NCBI GenBank assembly: GCA_041287495.1
Contig: JBEULE010000042.1
Span: forward strand, 1 to 64,000
Length of the DNA stretch: 64,000 bases
From: JAOABC01 sp041287495
GTDB taxonomy: Bacteria > Aquificota > Aquificia > Aquificales > Hydrogenothermaceae
Direction of reading: 5' to 3'
Below are positions 61,214 through 64,000 of this stretch, piece by piece. Both the position numbers and the translations under genes were made by a program. The stretch's first letter is position 1; each line of letters opens with the position of its first letter. The notes under the pieces are model-generated. The model saw nothing but the letters and a program-made list of their open reading frames with translations, made no database searches and was not told the origin of the DNA.

Positions 61214-62296
61214 TTAAATTGTTCTTACCATCCTTTTAAGTTCCTCTGGATCCGGACTTATCCTAAGACCATCTTCTAAAGTTATAAGGTTATTTCTAAT
61301 TGCATTTACTATAGATTGGTTCATCGTCTGCATACCGCTTTCAGCCTGACCTGTCTGCATAAGACCGTATATCTGATGGATCTTATTTTCCCTTATAAGG
61401 TTCCTAATCGCAGTATTCGGGACCATAACTTCGTGTATTAATACTCTCCCTCCTCCTATCTTAGGTAGCAATCTTTGTGATATTACACCCTGAAGGACAA
61501 AGCTAAGTTCTGTTCGTATCTGATCCTGTTCTTCCATAGGGAATACATTTATTATACGATTTATAGTTTGAACAGCTGTGTTTGTATGTAATGTCCCAAA
61601 AACAAGGTGACCAGTCTCTGCTGCCGTTAAAGCTGCTCTTATAGTTTCTAAATCCCTCATCTCACCGACAAGTATAACATCAGGGTCTTCCCTGAGGGCG
61701 TATTTAAGAGCATTTGCAAAAGAGTCTGTATCTGTTCCAACTTCCCTCTGTGCTATAACAGATTTTTTATGTTGATAAACATACTCTATTGGATCTTCAA
61801 TTGTAATTATATGATGGGGGAAATTTGCGTTTATGTAATCTATCATCGAAGCAAGGGTTGTAGTTTTACCTGAGCCTGTTGGCCCTGTAACTAAAACTAA
61901 TCCCATACTTAACTTACATAGATCTTTAACTTTAGGTATAAGCCCCAACTCTTCAATAGGTTTTATCTCATAAGGAATCCTTCTCAAAGCAGCTGCAACA
62001 GTTCCCCTCTGATAGAACACGTTAACCCTAAATCTCCCTATACCTCTTATACCAAAAGAAAAGTCCAACTCCTTCCTCTCTTCGAAAGTCTTTCTCTGCT
62101 TTTCATTCATAAAAGAGTATATAAGCTGTTGAGAATCTTTAGGAGTTAGAACCGGGTAACCTACCATTGGTATTAATTTTCCATCAACACGGATAGCTGG
62201 TGGAAGACCCGCTGTTATGTGTATATCCGATGCTTTTCTGGATACGGCTTCTCTAGCAATTTCATCAATAGATAAAGATTTAACTTCTTCAACCAT
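61214..62296 (-). CDS. pilT: Twitching motility retraction ATPase PilT
   Basis: 360 residues. Walker A GPTGSGKTTTLASM, Asp box ITIEDPIEYVY, Walker B DVILVGEMRDLETI, His box GHLVFGTLHTN, and AIRNLIRE in the C-terminal domain, the PilT hallmark. Retracts type IV pili. Confidence 0.97.
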   Translation of the reverse strand: MVEEVKSLSIDEIAREAVSRKASDIHITAGLPPAIRVDGKLIPMVGYPVLTPKDSQQLIYSFMNEKQRKTFEERKELDFSFGIRGIGRFRVNVFYQRGTVAAALRRIPYEIKPIEELGLIPKVKDLCKLSMGLVLVTGPTGSGKTTTLASMIDYINANFPHHIITIEDPIEYVYQHKKSVIAQREVGTDTDSFANALKYALREDPDVILVGEMRDLETIRAALTAAETGHLVFGTLHTNTAVQTINRIINVFPMEEQDQIRTELSFVLQGVISQRLLPKIGGGRVLIHEVMVPNTAIRNLIRENKIHQIYGLMQTGQAESGMQTMNQSIVNAIRNNLITLEDGLRISPDPEELKRMVRTI

Positions 62297-62307
62297 CTTA
62301 TACCCCT

Positions 62308-63996
62308 TTATTTCATTAATACTCTTTCTATCTCTGCAATATCTGTTAAACCCTTTTTCATCTTAATAAGTCCATCCTGATAGAGGGTTCTCATACCACT
62401 TTTTATAGCTATCTCCCTTATATCATCAACTGGTCTATCATTAATTATAGCTTTTCTTATATTTTCGTCAATTTTTAAAATTTCATGAACAGCTGTTCTA
62501 CCTTTATAACCTGTATGTCCACACTTTTCACAACCTTTAGGGTTATGGACAAAAAACTGCCCATTCTCTATATCTTCATCAGAGTATCCTAAACCTTTCA
62601 AAAATTCCTTATCGTAGTTTGCTGGCTGTTTACAGTTATTACACAATTTTCTTATTAACCTCTGAGCAACTATTGTATTTACAGCTGTTGAAACAAGAAA
62701 TTTTTCAACACCTATATCAACTAACCTTGTAATAGATGAAGGTGCATCGTTTGTGTGAAGAGTTGAAAACACCAAGTGTCCAGTTAAAGCAGCTTTAACA
62801 CCTATCTCCGCTGTCTCTTTATCCCTTATCTCACCTATAAGGATAATATCCGGGTCCTGTCTCAAAAAGGCTCTCAAAGCAGCGGCAAACGACAATCCTA
62901 CCTCTTCTTTTATCTGAACCTGATTTATTCCGGCTATAGATACTTCAACAGGATCCTCTGCCGTCATAATATTAACATCTTCTTTATTTCTCTCCATCAA
63001 GGCTGCATATAAAGTTGTAGTCTTACCTGAACCTGTAGGTCCAGTAACCAAAACCATTCCCCATGGACTGTAAATTGCCTCTCTTATTTTAACAAGGTCG
63101 TCTGCCTCAAATCCAAGATCTTCAAGTTTAATAGAAAGGTAACTTTCAGCATCCTGAATCCTCATAACAACTTTTTCACCGTATACAGTAGGTAGTGTAG
63201 AAACCCTTAGATCTATCCTCCTACCATTTATACTTACCCTTATCCTTCCGTCCTGTGGAACTCTCTTTTCAGATATATCTAAATTTGACATTATCTTAAA
63301 CCTTGAAACCAGAGCATCTTTAATAGATACGTTAAATCTTTGGACAGTCCTTAAAATTCCATCTATCCTGTATCTAATTCTAACTTCCTTTTCAAAAGGC
63401 TCTATATGTATATCAGAAGCTCCTTGAACTACTGCATTATATATTATCAACTTTGAAGCTTTTACAATTGGACTTTCTTCTGCTTCTGCCCTTAAGAGAT
63501 CCTCTGAAGTTTTCTCCTCTTTAGTCTGCTCTTCAACTACTTCAGCCTCTAAATCTAACTCATTTAGCAGATCCTTTTCAGGCATTAAAACAGAAATTGA
63601 CCTTAGAAGCTCATCTATCTCTTTTAGTGTTGCAACTAAAATTTCAACACTCCTTGCATTTAGATTAAATTTAAGCTGATTTACAGACTCTTTATCTGTT
63701 GGATTTAGCATAGCCAATCTTAAATAACCGTTAGAGTAATCAAAAGGCACCAACTTTCTTTTTTGTAGAAAATTGTAAGACAGATTCTTCAAAGCTTCTT
63801 TATCTATATTCAGTTTATGTATATTCGGATCAAAAGGTTTATACCCAAGAAATTTAACAAAAAACTCCTTTACTTTCTCTTGGTTTGCAATACCTTCATT
63901 TATTAAATAGACCAACACATCTGTAAAATGTTTATCCGGTGTTATATTTGGATTTCCCCTTACCTTCTCAACGGGAACTATCCCTTCATCAAACAT
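62308..63996 (-). CDS. pilB: Type IV pilus extension ATPase PilB/GspE
   Basis: 562 residues visible: an N-terminal MshEN-like domain (VLVYLINEGIANQEKVKEFF), then the ATPase core with Walker A GPTGSGKTTT, Walker B DIILIGEIRDKETA and a zinc tetra-Cys (CNNCKQP, CEKCGHTGY). The minus-strand frame is still open at the right edge (63997-64000), so the true start may lie outside the window. Drives pilus assembly with PilC. Confidence 0.95.
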   Translation of the reverse strand: MFDEGIVPVEKVRGNPNITPDKHFTDVLVYLINEGIANQEKVKEFFVKFLGYKPFDPNIHKLNIDKEALKNLSYNFLQKRKLVPFDYSNGYLRLAMLNPTDKESVNQLKFNLNARSVEILVATLKEIDELLRSISVLMPEKDLLNELDLEAEVVEEQTKEEKTSEDLLRAEAEESPIVKASKLIIYNAVVQGASDIHIEPFEKEVRIRYRIDGILRTVQRFNVSIKDALVSRFKIMSNLDISEKRVPQDGRIRVSINGRRIDLRVSTLPTVYGEKVVMRIQDAESYLSIKLEDLGFEADDLVKIREAIYSPWGMVLVTGPTGSGKTTTLYAALMERNKEDVNIMTAEDPVEVSIAGINQVQIKEEVGLSFAAALRAFLRQDPDIILIGEIRDKETAEIGVKAALTGHLVFSTLHTNDAPSSITRLVDIGVEKFLVSTAVNTIVAQRLIRKLCNNCKQPANYDKEFLKGLGYSDEDIENGQFFVHNPKGCEKCGHTGYKGRTAVHEILKIDENIRKAIINDRPVDDIREIAIKSGMRTLYQDGLIKMKKGLTDIAEIERVLMK

Positions 63997-64000
63997 CTTT

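Overview
The window looks like chromosomal DNA from a low-GC (about one third G+C), thermophilic, Gram-negative bacterium of the Aquificota. The Hydrogenothermaceae, close to Sulfurihydrogenibium, fit best. The assignment is inferred from gene content: lipid A synthesis (LpxB), several c-type cytochromes, inositol-phosphate synthase, scattered ATP-synthase genes, a subunit c with a signal-like N-terminus, and a biotin carboxylase-type carboxyltransferase. Base composition and codon use look even throughout. Apart from a small insertion remnant at the left edge there is no prophage, CRISPR array or intact insertion sequence.

Layout. 1-700: end of an unknown gene interrupted by a 0.5 kb element with terminal inverted repeats and a 10-bp target duplication. 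680-1770: two small secreted, low-complexity proteins around a tRNA-Lys/Glu/Leu cluster. 1.8-5.4 kb: PHP-domain protein (probable AUA start), PAP2-like protein, tyrS, DUF3108 protein. 5.4-10.9 kb, minus: fabG-acpP-fabF-rnc-pdxJ-glmS. 11.0-14.8 kb, minus: serA-ino1-DUF167-outer-membrane barrel. 14.8-17.1 kb: a strongly structured leader before a radical SAM gene, a flavin-oxidase-like protein, and speD with a possible upstream peptide. 17.1-20.0 kb, plus: leuC, DUF2892, ruvX, mltG. 20.0-28.2 kb, minus: grpE-dnaJ; then rimO-mtnA-yvcK-nadB-infC-tRNA-Leu-atpC-trmN6. 28.3-30.4 kb: small membrane protein, dtd, TetR regulator, DHH phosphoesterase. 30.4-36.0 kb: nrdB/nrdA under paired NrdR boxes, a decayed small gene, an MFS transporter and a hypothetical gene. 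36.0-38.9 kb: peroxiredoxin and two cytochromes c around a regulatory region, slipin, cutA. 39.0-43.97 kb, plus: aspartate aminotransferase, thioredoxin-like lipoprotein, moaE, trmFO, atpB, usp, atpE. 44.0-50.3 kb, plus: rpmH-rnpA-yidD-yidC-mnmE-rho-rpmE-prfA-tRNA-Arg. 50.4-52.8 kb: CpxP/Spy-like protein plus two-component system. 52.8-64 kb, minus: pilB-pilT-pilC-mnmA-PepSY-like-pfkA-spoVG-resB-carboxyltransferase-lpxB.

The genome is tightly packed: many neighbours overlap by 1-23 nt, and several convergent pairs overlap at their stops. Most genes are core metabolism and information processing. The points that deserve a second look are regulatory or sequence-level: the element at 86-598, the pseudoknotted RNA at 14878-15006, non-AUG starts (AUA for the PHP gene, AUU for infC), a NrdB whose radical tyrosine is a phenylalanine, NrdR boxes in the nrdB promoter, a sigma-54-type promoter with an FNR-like site near cytochrome c, and a Cpx-like stress system. 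I did not find a clear novel multi-gene system. All family assignments were made by reading motifs, without any database search.
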